DNA of 64,000 bases from VRUE01 sp036265675 (lineage in GTDB: Bacteria; Actinomycetota; Thermoleophilia; Solirubrobacterales; 70-9). A model generated the notes under the pieces. It made no database searches. It was not told the DNA's origin and saw only the letters and a program-made list of their open reading frames with translations. Shown here one piece after another: positions 15,882 to 24,675 of this stretch (its first letter is position 1; the number at the start of each line of letters is the position of its first letter). The DNA lies in assembly GCA_036265675.1 (NCBI GenBank), contig DATAOP010000047.1:1-64000 (forward strand). The letters are read 5' to 3'. The position numbers were made by a program, and so were the translations under genes.

Positions 15882-16701
15882 GGGCCTCGCGTGGATCGGG
15901 GATCGGGACCGCGGACAGCAGCGAGCGGGTGTAGGGGTCGCGCGGGCTCTCGCAGACCTGGTCAGCCGTCCCCTGCTCGACGATCTTGCCCTCGTGCATC
16001 ACCGCGATCCGGTCGGAGACGTGGCGGACGATCGCGATGTCGTGGGCGACGAACAGGTAGCTGAGCCCGAACTCGTCCTGGAGGTCGGCGAGGAGGTTGA
16101 CGATCTGGGCGCGGATCGAGACGTCGAGCGCCGAGACCGGCTCGTCGGCGATTATCAGCGTCGGCCGCAGCGCGAGGGCTCGGGCGATCCCGATCCGCTG
16201 CCGCTGCCCGCCCGAGAACTCGTGTGGGTAGCGGTCGTAGTGCTCGGAGGAGAGGCCGACCCGCTCCAGCAGCTCATGGACGCGCCGGCGCCGCTCGGCC
16301 GAGGAGCCGACGCCCTGCCGCCGCAGCGGGTCGCCGATGATCTGGCTCACCCGTTTGCGCGGATTGAGCGACGCGTAGGGGTCCTGAAAGACCATCTGCA
16401 TCTGGCGGCGCAGCGGCCGCATCGCGCGGCGACCGAGCCCGGCGATCTCGCGGCCTTCGAACTTCACCGAGCCCGAGGTCGGCTTCAGCAGCTGGAGCGC
16501 GGCCCGGCAGAGCGTCGACTTGCCGCTGCCCGACTCCCCGACCAGCCCGAGGGTCTCGCCGCGGGCGATCGAGAGGCTGACGCCGTCGACCGCCTTCACC
16601 TCGCCGACCCGGCGATCGATCAACAGCCCGTGCTTGATCGGAAAGTGCTTGACGAGGTTCTCGACCTCGAGCAGCGGCTCGCCGTTCCCGCTCACGCTCA
16701 C
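15859..16701 (-). CDS. oligopeptide ABC transporter ATP-binding protein (OppF/DppF type)
   Basis: 280 residues. Walker A GESGSGKST (Lys61), Q-loop 'MVFQDPYASLNPR', signature 'FSGGQRQRIGIARAL', Walker B 'LIIADEP', H-loop His in 'FVAHDIAIV'. The Walker A variant and 'SLNPRKRV' are typical of peptide importers. It ends at 'LLSAVPIPDP', lacking the longer C-terminal Cys segment seen in its partner. ATG 16701 overlaps the stop of the upstream ATPase as ATGA. It powers import by the membrane pair encoded upstream. Confidence 0.9.
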   Translation of the reverse strand: MSVSGNGEPLLEVENLVKHFPIKHGLLIDRRVGEVKAVDGVSLSIARGETLGLVGESGSGKSTLCRAALQLLKPTSGSVKFEGREIAGLGRRAMRPLRRQMQMVFQDPYASLNPRKRVSQIIGDPLRRQGVGSSAERRRRVHELLERVGLSSEHYDRYPHEFSGGQRQRIGIARALALRPTLIIADEPVSALDVSIRAQIVNLLADLQDEFGLSYLFVAHDIAIVRHVSDRIAVMHEGKIVEQGTADQVCESPRDPYTRSLLSAVPIPDPREARARGASA

Positions 16702-17735
16702 GCCGGCTCCTCGAGCCCGATCCTGCCCTCGACCTCGCGCAGCTCCCGCTTGCGCTCGGGCTCGAGCCAGCAGCGGTCGAGATGGCCCGCCTCTCGATCG
16801 GCACGAGCCGCCAGGTCGGGCATATGGACGCAGCGGTCGAAGGAGTGGGGACAGCGCGGCCTGAACGAGCAGCCGGCAGGCAGACCGACCAGAGAGGGCG
16901 GCACGCCCCGTATCTGCGGCAGCCGCTGCGTCCGCGCCTGGTCGATTCGGGCGAGCGATCCGAGCAGCCCCCAGGTGTATGGGTGCTGGGGGTCGTAGAA
17001 GATCTCGTCGAGGCTTCCCTGCTCGACGACGCGACCGGCGTACATCACCAGGACCCGGTCCGCGACCTCGGCCACGACGCCGAGGTCGTGGGTGATCAGA
17101 ACGGTTGCCAGGTTTCGTTCGCGGTTGAGGCGCTTGAGCAGATCGAGGATCTGTGCCTGGATCGTGACGTCGAGCGCCGTGGTCGGCTCGTCGGCGATCA
17201 GCACCTCGGGCTCGAGCGCGAGCGCCATCGCGATCATCGCCCGCTGGCGCTGCCCGCCCGAGAGCTCGTGCGGGTAGGAGTTGACGCGCAGCTCCGGGTT
17301 CGGGATCCCGACCGAGTCGAGCATCTCGATCGCCAGCGCCCGCGCGTCACCGTCGCTCGTCCGGCGATGCGCGCGAACCGCCTCGACGATCTGGTCGCCG
17401 ACTCGGTACACGGGATTGAGCGAGGTCATCGGGTCCTGGAAGACCATCGCGATCCGGGCGCCGCGCACTTTTTGGAGGGCGCCCTCGCTGAGGTCGAGCA
17501 GCTCCTCGTCGTGCAGCTTCACCGAGCCCTCGATCCGCGAGTTGGGCGAGCGGGTCAGGCCGATGATCGATTGCGCGGTGACGCTCTTGCCCGACCCGGA
17601 CTCGCCGACGATCGCCAGCACCTCGCCCGGAGCGAGGTCGAACGAGACGCCGTCGACTGCCTGCAGGCGCCCGCCTTCGGTGACGAAGCCGACCCGGAGG
17701 TCGTTCACGTTCAGCACCGGCGCTCGCGCGCTCAT
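16698..17735 (-). CDS. oligopeptide ABC transporter ATP-binding protein (OppD/DppD type)
   Basis: 345 residues. Walker A GESGSGKS at 44-51, Q-loop 'MVFQDPMTSLNPVYRVG', signature 'LSGGQRQRAMIAMAL', Walker B 'VLIADEPTTALD', H-loop 'LITHDLGVV'. The C-terminal oligopeptide/dipeptide domain has 'GCSFRPRCPHSFDRC' with cysteines that in DppD bind a [4Fe-4S] cluster. It forms the ATPase heterodimer with the next gene product. 4-base overlaps (ATGA) link it to the permease upstream and to the ATPase downstream. Confidence 0.92.
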   Translation of the reverse strand: MSARAPVLNVNDLRVGFVTEGGRLQAVDGVSFDLAPGEVLAIVGESGSGKSVTAQSIIGLTRSPNSRIEGSVKLHDEELLDLSEGALQKVRGARIAMVFQDPMTSLNPVYRVGDQIVEAVRAHRRTSDGDARALAIEMLDSVGIPNPELRVNSYPHELSGGQRQRAMIAMALALEPEVLIADEPTTALDVTIQAQILDLLKRLNRERNLATVLITHDLGVVAEVADRVLVMYAGRVVEQGSLDEIFYDPQHPYTWGLLGSLARIDQARTQRLPQIRGVPPSLVGLPAGCSFRPRCPHSFDRCVHMPDLAARADREAGHLDRCWLEPERKRELREVEGRIGLEEPA

Positions 17736-18691
17736 TGCGCCGACTCCCCGAGCCTCACCCGAGGGTCGAGATATGCGTAGGCGATATCGACGAGGGCATT
17801 GAAGAGGACGACGAAAAAGGCGCCGAAGAGCGTGACCGCCATGATCGGGGGCAGGTCGAGATTGATCGTCGACTGGTAGGCGTAATCGCCGACCCCGTTG
17901 AGGCTGAAGATCGCTTCGGTGAGGATCGCTCCGCCGAACACGACCGCACCGAAGTCGAGGCCGAAGAGGGTGACGATCGGGATCAGCGAGTTGCGGAGGA
18001 CGTGACGTCTCATCACCTGGCGCTCGCTCAGACCCTTGGCCCGGGCTGTGCGGACGTAGTCGCCGCTCATCGCGTCGAGCATGTTGGAGCGGAGCACGCG
18101 GCTGTAGAAGCCGACGTAGATGATCGCCAGGGTGATCCAGGGGAGGATCAGGTGGTAAACCCATTCGAGCGGATCTTCGGTCAGCTTGACGTACCCGCCG
18201 GAGGGGAAGATCCCGGTGTCGTAGGCCAGGTACTTGAGGAACACGGCGGCGAGGACGAAGACCGGCATCGAGATGCCGACGATCGCGACCACGGTCAGCA
18301 GACGGTCGGTCACGCCACCGGCTCGAATCGCCGACAGGTAGCCGAAGACGACGCCGAAGAACATCCAGATCAGAGCCGCGCCGATGCTGAGCGAAAAGGT
18401 CGCCGGCAGCCCCTTTGAGATCTGTTCGTTGACATTGAGCTGGTTGCTGTAGGAGATCAGTTCCCCGGTCACGATCTTCTTCATAGTCGTCAGGTACTGC
18501 TGCGGCAGCGGGTCTTCAAATCCCCAGTCCTTGTTGATGCTGGCGACGAGCTGCGGTGTCGCGTTCTTGCCCGCCATCCGCTGCGCCGGGTCGGAGTTCG
18601 GGATCACGTTGAAGATCAGGAAGACGATCACGGAGATCGCGAACAGGACGAAGATCATCCCGGCCACCCGGCGGACGATGAAGCGGCCCAT
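17732..18691 (-). CDS. oligopeptide ABC transporter permease (OppB/DppB type)
   Basis: 319 residues, six predicted membrane helices. It begins with 'RFIVRRVAGMIFVLFAISVIVFLIF' as in DppB/OppB. The cytoplasmic EAA loop is 'DYVRTARAKGLSERQVMRRHVLRNSLIP', which contacts the ATPases. A periplasmic loop after helix 1 is of the usual length. Start ATG 18691 overlaps the stop of the other permease by one base (TGATG). In most operons the OppB-type gene comes before OppC; here it comes after. Confidence 0.92.
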   Translation of the reverse strand: MGRFIVRRVAGMIFVLFAISVIVFLIFNVIPNSDPAQRMAGKNATPQLVASINKDWGFEDPLPQQYLTTMKKIVTGELISYSNQLNVNEQISKGLPATFSLSIGAALIWMFFGVVFGYLSAIRAGGVTDRLLTVVAIVGISMPVFVLAAVFLKYLAYDTGIFPSGGYVKLTEDPLEWVYHLILPWITLAIIYVGFYSRVLRSNMLDAMSGDYVRTARAKGLSERQVMRRHVLRNSLIPIVTLFGLDFGAVVFGGAILTEAIFSLNGVGDYAYQSTINLDLPPIMAVTLFGAFFVVLFNALVDIAYAYLDPRVRLGESAQ

Positions 18692-19761
18692 CAGATGGCC
18701 GGTCCCTCGGGCTCGATCAGGCCGGAATGGGCCTCAACCTCGAGCCGAAGTCTCGATTTCGGGTCGAGGGCGTCACGGAGGCCGTCGCCGAACACGTTCA
18801 GCGAGAGGACCGTCAGCAGGATCATCGCGCCCGGGAGGATCGTCAGCAGGGGGGCGCTCTGGATCAGCTCGAAGCCGGTGGAGATCATCGTCCCCCAGGA
18901 GGAGTTCGGGGCCTGGACGCCGGCGCCGAGGAAGGAGAGCGCAGACTCGAGCAGCATGTTGTTGGCGATGTTGAGGGTGAAGAAGACGATGATCGTCGAC
19001 CACAGGTTCGGCAAGAGCTCGCCGAACATCACCCGCAGCGGCCCGGCCCCTTGGGCGACCGCAGCCTCGACGAACTCTTTCTCGCGCAGCGCCAGAACCT
19101 CACCGCGCAGCGGCCTCGCCATATACGGGACGTAGACAACGCCGATGATCAGAGTCGGAATCCAGATCGAGGTGCCGGAGATCGAGATCGGGCCGATCTG
19201 TAGCCCGCCTACCGCCAGCGCGGTCCCGAGTGCGATCCCGAGCAGCAGGACGGGGAAGGCCCAGATGATGTCGAGGCCGCGGGCGATGACCGCATCGATC
19301 CAGCCGCGGTAGTAGCCGGCCATGAGCCCGAGCACGATCGAGAGCAGCGTCGTCACCAGCGCGGCGGCGAGGCTGATGAAGAGCGAGGTCCGCCCCCCGT
19401 ACATCAGCCGGACCATCTCGTCGCGCCCGAGGCGGCCGTCGGCGCCGAGGAAGAACTTGCCCCCGGCCTTGAACCAGACGGGCCCGATCGGCTGCCCGTC
19501 GGGGGTGACGACGTCCTTCTTTTCACCGTTGACGGTGATCTTTTCGAGGGTGTGCGTGTCGTTCGGGCCGGTTTCGGCGACGTGCGTGCTCCAGAGCGGG
19601 GCGGCGAGGCAGAAGACCACGATCAGGACGAAAAGTGCGAGAAACGCCAGGGCCACCCGGTTCTGTCGCAGCCGGGCGAAGGCCAGGCGCCACGGGCTGC
19701 GGCCGGCCGGCGCGCCGTCATGGGGAGCGTCGACCGGGGCAGGTTGGAGCTCGGTGGCCAC
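18691..19761 (-). CDS. oligopeptide ABC transporter permease (OppC/DppC type)
   Basis: 356 residues. It has a cytoplasmic N-terminus with the OppC_N pattern 'WRLAFARLRQNRVALAFLALFVLIVVF', then an extracytoplasmic insertion of about 70 residues ('VNGEKKDVVTPDGQPIGPVWFKAGGKFFLGADGRLGRD'), then five helices with the EAA loop 'EFVEAAVAQGAGPLRVMFGELLPNL'. Start is GTG 19761, embedded in the self-complementary GGTGGCCACC and directly after a hairpin, so translation may be tuned down relative to the binding protein. It lies 30 bases after the binding-protein stop. Confidence 0.92.
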   Translation of the reverse strand: MATELQPAPVDAPHDGAPAGRSPWRLAFARLRQNRVALAFLALFVLIVVFCLAAPLWSTHVAETGPNDTHTLEKITVNGEKKDVVTPDGQPIGPVWFKAGGKFFLGADGRLGRDEMVRLMYGGRTSLFISLAAALVTTLLSIVLGLMAGYYRGWIDAVIARGLDIIWAFPVLLLGIALGTALAVGGLQIGPISISGTSIWIPTLIIGVVYVPYMARPLRGEVLALREKEFVEAAVAQGAGPLRVMFGELLPNLWSTIIVFFTLNIANNMLLESALSFLGAGVQAPNSSWGTMISTGFELIQSAPLLTILPGAMILLTVLSLNVFGDGLRDALDPKSRLRLEVEAHSGLIEPEGPAI

Positions 19762-19793
19762 CTGCTTATTGTGAAGCAGCCACCCGCGTGGCT
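19762..19793 (-). promoter_or_regulatory. overlapping intercistronic hairpins between binding protein and permeases
   Basis: In the leftward transcript, AGCCAC-GCGG-GTGGCT (19793-19778) covers the binding-protein stop codon, and CTGCTT-CACAAT-AAGCAG (19779-19762) ends at the base before the permease GTG. The two stems share two bases, so they exclude each other. Such stems often stabilise the upstream message or limit downstream translation. Confidence 0.5.
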
Positions 19794-21429
19794 ACTTGAA
19801 TTGGAAGCTCGTCAGGTCCTGCCCGAAGGTCGGGTTGAAGATGATCTTGTCGAGGTCGATTTCGCTCGATACGAAGGTCGTCAGCGTCCGCTGTCCGTAG
19901 GGAGCCCAGGGCGCCTGTTCCATGTATTCCTTGTCCAGTTCGGCGTATTCGGCTTCCTGTTTGGGGCCGAGCTGTTCAGTTCGGAGTCTGGCGATTTTCG
20001 CGTTCAACTTCGGGTCGTTGATGTAGGCGAAGTTGTTGTTGTTTGTGGGCAGGATGCTTTCTCCGGCCAACAGCGGCTGGAAGAAGTCATTCGGGTGCGG
20101 GTAGTCCTGGTACCAGTCGACCCAGCCGGTGTCGAGGTCGGGCGTGGTTTTGTTGCCGATGATCGTGAAGTAGTCGTCCGGATTGATGATTTTCAGCTTC
20201 GAGTTGAAGCCGAGTTTGTTCAGCTGGTCCTGGTAGTAGGCGCCGGCTTCTTCCTGGGTCGGTTCGCTGTCGGTCCAGACCGTGATGTTGGTGTCGGAGG
20301 GCTTGGCTTCGGCGATCAGTTCCTTCGCCTTCGCCATGTTGTACGGATAGAGGTCGTATTCCTTGTGGCCCGGGATCCCTTCCGGGAGCACCTGGCGGAG
20401 CTGCTTCAGCGAGCCGGCGTAGATCCGTTCCATGGCTTCGCTGCTGATCGCGTAGTTGACCGCTTCGCGCACTTTGAGGTTGTTGAACGGCGCCCTCGTC
20501 ATATTCATCCAGAAGTAGTAGACGTTCGGGACTATCTCTTCGCGCAGCTGGGTGCCCTTGAACTTGCTCAGGGTCTGCTGGTAGAGGCCGGGCGGGATCA
20601 GGGACTGCATCCACTGCGTGGTGCCCCGTTCGATTTCGCTGACCTGGGTCGCGCTGTTGCGGACCAGCTTGACGTCGATCTTGTCGACGTGGCCGCTCGG
20701 CAGTTCGGGCAGGAGCTTCGAGTTGTTTTTCGTCCACTCCGGGTTGCGTTCGTATTTCCAGCCTTCGCCCGGTTCGGAGCTGACGATCTCGTAGGGCCCG
20801 CTCGCCGGCGGCGGGTCCCCGGTCAGGTTCTTGATCGGGGTGTCGGGAGGAAGCGGCGCGACGAACAACAGGCCGAGCTCGTTGTTGAAGGTCCCGCGCG
20901 GTTCGGTGAGGTTGATGACGATTTCCCCGGTCTTGTCGTTCGTCTTGATTCCCGAAATCGGGCCCTTCTTGGTCTTCTGGAACTGTTCCGCGCCGACGAT
21001 CGACATGTAGAACGGGGAGCCGCCGGAGTTGAGCTGGATCATCCGTTCGACGGCGAACCTGAAGTCGGAGGCCTTGATCGGGGTCCCGTCCGAGTATTTG
21101 AGGCCCTGGGTCAGCATCAGCGTGTAGGTCTTGCCGCCGTTGGTGATTTTCGGCATTTCCGTGGCGAGGCCGGGAATGACCTTGCTCCCCTCGACGCCCC
21201 CGGCGTGGGCATAGGTCAAGAGCGGGATGTAGGTGTCCCACATCGCGGTCCAGCCTTCGGCCGTATATGAGAGGGCCGGGTCGAGGTAGTCGGGGAATCC
21301 GGTGAAGGTGCCGATCAGCGTGCCGCCTTCTTTGCCGCTGGATTCCCCGCTGCTGCCGCAGGAGGCGAGGCCCACACCCGCCGTCACGAAGAGGACCGAT
21401 ATCGCCAGTAGTGCCGCAAGCTTTCTCAA
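19792..21429 (-). CDS. peptide ABC transporter substrate-binding lipoprotein (family 5)
   Basis: 545 residues from TTG 21429, preceded by GGAGG with a 7-base gap. Signal peptide and lipobox LASC put the lipid anchor near residue 23. The mature protein has the family-5 (SBP_bac_5) layout: 'GGTLIGTFTGFPDYLDPALSYTAEG', 'LKYSDGTPIKASDFRFAVERM', 'APFNNLKVREAVNYAIS' and a tail with 'TGWVDWYQDYPHPNDFFQPLL'. It captures peptides or similar ligands outside the membrane for the four downstream subunits. Its codon usage has more T-ending codons than neighbours. The TTG overlaps the stop of the upstream MFS gene (TTGA). Confidence 0.92.
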   Translation of the reverse strand: MRKLAALLAISVLFVTAGVGLASCGSSGESSGKEGGTLIGTFTGFPDYLDPALSYTAEGWTAMWDTYIPLLTYAHAGGVEGSKVIPGLATEMPKITNGGKTYTLMLTQGLKYSDGTPIKASDFRFAVERMIQLNSGGSPFYMSIVGAEQFQKTKKGPISGIKTNDKTGEIVINLTEPRGTFNNELGLLFVAPLPPDTPIKNLTGDPPPASGPYEIVSSEPGEGWKYERNPEWTKNNSKLLPELPSGHVDKIDVKLVRNSATQVSEIERGTTQWMQSLIPPGLYQQTLSKFKGTQLREEIVPNVYYFWMNMTRAPFNNLKVREAVNYAISSEAMERIYAGSLKQLRQVLPEGIPGHKEYDLYPYNMAKAKELIAEAKPSDTNITVWTDSEPTQEEAGAYYQDQLNKLGFNSKLKIINPDDYFTIIGNKTTPDLDTGWVDWYQDYPHPNDFFQPLLAGESILPTNNNNFAYINDPKLNAKIARLRTEQLGPKQEAEYAELDKEYMEQAPWAPYGQRTLTTFVSSEIDLDKIIFNPTFGQDLTSFQFK

Positions 21430-22766
21430 CGCCTGACCTCCGAGTTGGGTTGAGTCGATTTTTCGCCCTCCGAGACGGTTGACCTGCCGCCGGGGATTAG
21501 TTCCAGCATAGTCTCGCGCGAGGCGTCGGTCGCGCTCGGATCCGCATCTTGCCTGGCATCGCCGGCCCCCGGCCACTTCGTGCCGAGCAGCGGAGCCGCG
21601 ACGATCGCCGTCGCCACCACTCCGACGCCGGCCGCGAGAAATGTCGCCCGTGGGCTCAGCCCGGTCGCGATCAGGCCGCCGAGGACGTAGCCGAGGCCCG
21701 GGGCCGCGGACGCGATCGATTCGAGGACGCCGATCACGCGCGCCTGCATGACCGGCACCGTCAGCTCCTGAACGGCGCTCATCACAGCCACCCACTGGAC
21801 CCCGTTGCCGGCGCCGCCGACCGCCGAGGCGACGCAGGCGATGGCGAGCGTCTGCGCCGCGCCGGTCCCCAGGTACCCGGCCCCGACCGCGATCGTGCTG
21901 AAGAACAGGAGCACCGGGAGCGGCGCCCGTCGCAGGGCTGCGAAGACGATGCTTCCGATCACCATCCCGACCCCCCAGCTGCCCAGCAGGAGCCCGTACC
22001 CGGTGGCGCTCGCCCCGAGCGTGTCCTTGGCGAAGACGACCTCGATCGGGATCACGGCCGAGAAGAAGACGAAGGCCACCGCCTGCGCCGTTAGCAGCCT
22101 TCTCAGCGTCCGGTTGCTGCGGATGTAGCCGGCGCCGGCCCGCACCCGCTCTCGCAGCCGCCCCGGTTCCGATTCCGCGTGCGGCAGCGGCCGGGCGCCG
22201 AGCAGGATCCATCCGATCGCGTAGAAGGAGATGGCGTCGAGGAGCAGCGCGCTCTGAACCCCGAAGGCGGCGATCACGGCGCCTGCCACGACCGGGCCGA
22301 TCGCGGCCCCGCCGGTGAAGGCGACGTTGAGGATCGCGTTCCCCGGCCTCAGCTCGCCCTCGGGCTCGAGCATCGCGGCGCTGACCGACCGGGTCAGCGA
22401 CTTCGCCGTCAGTGCCAGGGCGCCGTCGACTGTCGCCACCGCGACCACGCCCGCAAGCGAGAAGTTGTCGGCCAGGAGAGCGAGGGCGCCGAATGCCGCC
22501 GCCTCCGCCGCGTAAAGCGCCGGCAGCACGAACCGGGGCGGGGGCCGCTCGAGCCGGGCGACGACCACCGGCGTCAGCAGCGCCGGCAGGAATCCGGTTC
22601 CGATGAAAAGCAGGGTGGTTGCCATCGCGCTGTCGGTCTGCTCGAAGACGAGGACCGAGAGGGCGACGATCCCGAGCCAGTCACCGAGCTCGTTGACCGC
22701 GTAGGAGAGGACCAGGCGCCGGAAAGCCGGCCGTCGGAGGGGGTCTCTCAGGCGTGGGTTAGCCAT
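21426..22766 (-). CDS. MFS transporter (12-helix, enterobactin-exporter-like)
   Basis: 446 residues. N-terminus 'PAFRRLVLSYAVNELGDWLGIVALSVLVF' and the repeated pattern of paired helices match the MFS_3 / EntS-like group of exporters. Helix 5 has 'FTGGAAIGPVVAGAVIAAFG'. The C-terminal 50 residues are hydrophilic. It is the first gene of the leftward peptide-transporter operon, overlapping the binding-protein start by 4 bases. This may mean that uptake and export of a peptide-like compound are linked, but that is inference. Two 12-base direct repeats sit just upstream of its ATG. Confidence 0.85.
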   Translation of the reverse strand: MANPRLRDPLRRPAFRRLVLSYAVNELGDWLGIVALSVLVFEQTDSAMATTLLFIGTGFLPALLTPVVVARLERPPPRFVLPALYAAEAAAFGALALLADNFSLAGVVAVATVDGALALTAKSLTRSVSAAMLEPEGELRPGNAILNVAFTGGAAIGPVVAGAVIAAFGVQSALLLDAISFYAIGWILLGARPLPHAESEPGRLRERVRAGAGYIRSNRTLRRLLTAQAVAFVFFSAVIPIEVVFAKDTLGASATGYGLLLGSWGVGMVIGSIVFAALRRAPLPVLLFFSTIAVGAGYLGTGAAQTLAIACVASAVGGAGNGVQWVAVMSAVQELTVPVMQARVIGVLESIASAAPGLGYVLGGLIATGLSPRATFLAAGVGVVATAIVAAPLLGTKWPGAGDARQDADPSATDASRETMLELIPGGRSTVSEGEKSTQPNSEVRR

Positions 22767-23213
22767 CTAAATCTGCATTTCTTTGCACAAGTTCTCGTGC
22801 ATTTGCACAAGTTTCAGCCAATATGTGCTACAAACCTGCCAGCAGTTAAAGCGATCTTCGCCCCAAGTTGTGCAGAAGACGTTTTCCTGTCATCAAGAGA
22901 AGGGCTGGTCATGGGCTTCAAAAGGTAAGGACTTCACAGACAGGCGTTAGCTCCACAGGGGTTCGCCATCTAGGCATGGAGGGCTCCCCAACGGGGTCCT
23001 TTGCGCGTTTTAGGGGCAAATCGACCGCATTTGCCCGAAATGCAAGGTCTTGGCCAGTTGATCTACACAGGGTTGCCGAGTCGTGGGCCACCCTCTACCT
23101 TCCACCCGAAGGTTGCAATCGCAAGCCGGCAGCCGGTCGGAGGAAGCAATTCGCGACCAGCGAAGTGCTTCAGGACAGGCTCCCGCCTGGCGATATTCAG
23201 ATCAGCGTCGTCC
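22767..23213. promoter_or_regulatory. 447-base AT-richer intergenic region with repeats and a hairpin
   Basis: Between divergent MFS and HD-GYP genes. It holds TTTGCACAAGTT twice (22782-22793 and 22802-22813, exactly 20 bases apart), with GTGCA between them forming a near-palindrome, likely an operator for the MFS operon. A perfect hairpin GGGCAAAT-N7-ATTTGCCC lies at 23014-23036. I see no convincing gene in it; base composition is clearly less GC-rich than the flanks. Confidence 0.55.
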
Positions 23214-24620
23214 ATGGAAACCGAGCGGCCCACACGACTGAGTCACGCCCTCCTGGCGGTCGCGCTCGTGGCCGCGATCGCCGTTGCGATCTGGCGCGCT
23301 CCCTATGCCAACTGGGACATGGGGCTGCTCGCCATCCTCCTCGGCTTCTCGGTCCTCAGCGACGTCATGTCGATCGAGACCGAATCGCGGATCAAGGTCT
23401 CCGGCAACTTCCTCGCCCTGGTCCTGGCGCTCGTCTTTCTCGGCGGCACCCCGGCGGCGCTGATCGGAGTCATCTCGATCATCGCCGGCTGGCTCCGATT
23501 CCGCGAAAAGTGGAACGACTTCGCCGTCAACCTGGTGACCTACATCACCTTCCCAGTGGTCGTCGGCACAGCCTTCCACGAGGTCGTCGACCGGACCGGG
23601 ATAACGGCTTCGGACCCGGTGTACTACGTCCTCGTCTTCGGCGCCTTCCTCGCCGCCCTCACCATCAACTTCACGATGATCGGCGCCTACACCTGCTACC
23701 TCGAGCGGAGCTCGTTCGTCGAGAAGGTGCGGACTGTGATCGGGCCGCTGCTGCCGTCGGAGCTCGCGGCCGCGCTGATGGCGGTCGGCGTCGCCTTCAT
23801 CTACGACCGGATCGGCGTCACCGGGGTCGCCCTGTTCGGCGTCGTGCTCGTCATCTTCCAGTACCTGCTCGGTGCCCTGCTGAAGTCGCAGGAGCGGGCA
23901 CAGGAGCTCGAGGTCCGGTCTAAACAGCTCGCCAGCTTCCAGGTCGGGATGTTGAGCGCCCTGCTGCGCACCCTCGACCTGCGAGACCAGATGACGGCGC
24001 GGCACTCGGCCGCGGTGGCGCGCTACTCGCGGGCGATCGCCCAGCGCGCCGGGTTTTCGCGCCGCGAGGAGGAGCTCGTCCACATCGCCGCCCTGCTGCA
24101 CGACATCGGCAAGTTCATCCTTCCCGACCGGATCCTGAAGGCCAACGTGCCGCTCACGGACGAAGACTGGATGCTGATCCGGCGCCACCCCCAGCAGGGC
24201 GCGCGGGTCGTCTCATCGCTCGACGGCTACGGGCCGGTCGCCGAGATCATCCTCGCCCACCACGAGCGGATCGACGGCAAGGGCTACCCGCGGGGGCTGC
24301 GCGGCGACGACATCCCCGAGCTGGCGCGGATCATCTCGGTCGCCGACACCTACGACGTGATGACCGCCCGCGACTCCTACCGGGCGCCGGTCTCCAGCTA
24401 CGACGCGATCCAGGAGCTGCGCCGGGTCGCCGGCGAGCAGCTCGACGAGCGCTTCGTCGAGATCTTCATCGAGCTGCTCGAGGGCAAGGACGTCTCCTTC
24501 CGCCACGGCGAGGAGGCCGACTTCGAGAAGGAGCTGGCGCTCGAAGCGCGGATCGCCGAGACCGCCAGCCCCGGCGCCGAGGTCGGCCGCTTTCAGGTTC
24601 CCCGCGTCCCGGTCGGCTGA
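23214..24620 (+). CDS. membrane HD-GYP domain protein (putative c-di-GMP phosphodiesterase)
   Basis: 468 residues from ATG 23214; the open frame extends upstream to 23001 but that part is not protein-like. The N-terminal 220 residues hold about six to seven hydrophobic helices of a MASE-type sensor. From about residue 245 comes an HD-GYP domain: 'RHSAAVARYSRAIA', 'LLHDIGKFILPD' (HD pair near 298), 'RRHPQQGARVV', 'HHERIDGKGYPRGLRGDDIP' (HHExxDGxGYP near 348-358) and 'ISVADTYDVMTA'. All metal ligands and the GYP are present, so it is probably active on c-di-GMP. A 22-base tandem duplication includes the stop codon. Confidence 0.9.
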   Translation: METERPTRLSHALLAVALVAAIAVAIWRAPYANWDMGLLAILLGFSVLSDVMSIETESRIKVSGNFLALVLALVFLGGTPAALIGVISIIAGWLRFREKWNDFAVNLVTYITFPVVVGTAFHEVVDRTGITASDPVYYVLVFGAFLAALTINFTMIGAYTCYLERSSFVEKVRTVIGPLLPSELAAALMAVGVAFIYDRIGVTGVALFGVVLVIFQYLLGALLKSQERAQELEVRSKQLASFQVGMLSALLRTLDLRDQMTARHSAAVARYSRAIAQRAGFSRREEELVHIAALLHDIGKFILPDRILKANVPLTDEDWMLIRRHPQQGARVVSSLDGYGPVAEIILAHHERIDGKGYPRGLRGDDIPELARIISVADTYDVMTARDSYRAPVSSYDAIQELRRVAGEQLDERFVEIFIELLEGKDVSFRHGEEADFEKELALEARIAETASPGAEVGRFQVPRVPVG

Positions 24621-24644
24621 GCTCCAGGTCCCGGTCGGCTGAGC
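24606..24644. repeat. 22-base tandem duplication spanning a stop codon
   Basis: GTCCCGGTCGGCTGAGC occurs at 24606-24622 and again at 24628-24644. The first copy contains the HD-GYP stop; the second lies in the spacer before the dehydrogenase gene. It looks like a recent slippage event. Confidence 0.8.
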
Positions 24645-24675
24645 CCGCGGCCGAGCGATACGGTTGGCGCCGCCA

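Noticed and set aside
19792..22212. Very long open frame extending the peptide-binding protein upstream to 22212
   Set aside because: The extra part is antisense-like Arg/Gly/Ala-rich sequence inside the MFS gene. The true start is TTG 21429 with GGAGG and a signal peptide directly after it.
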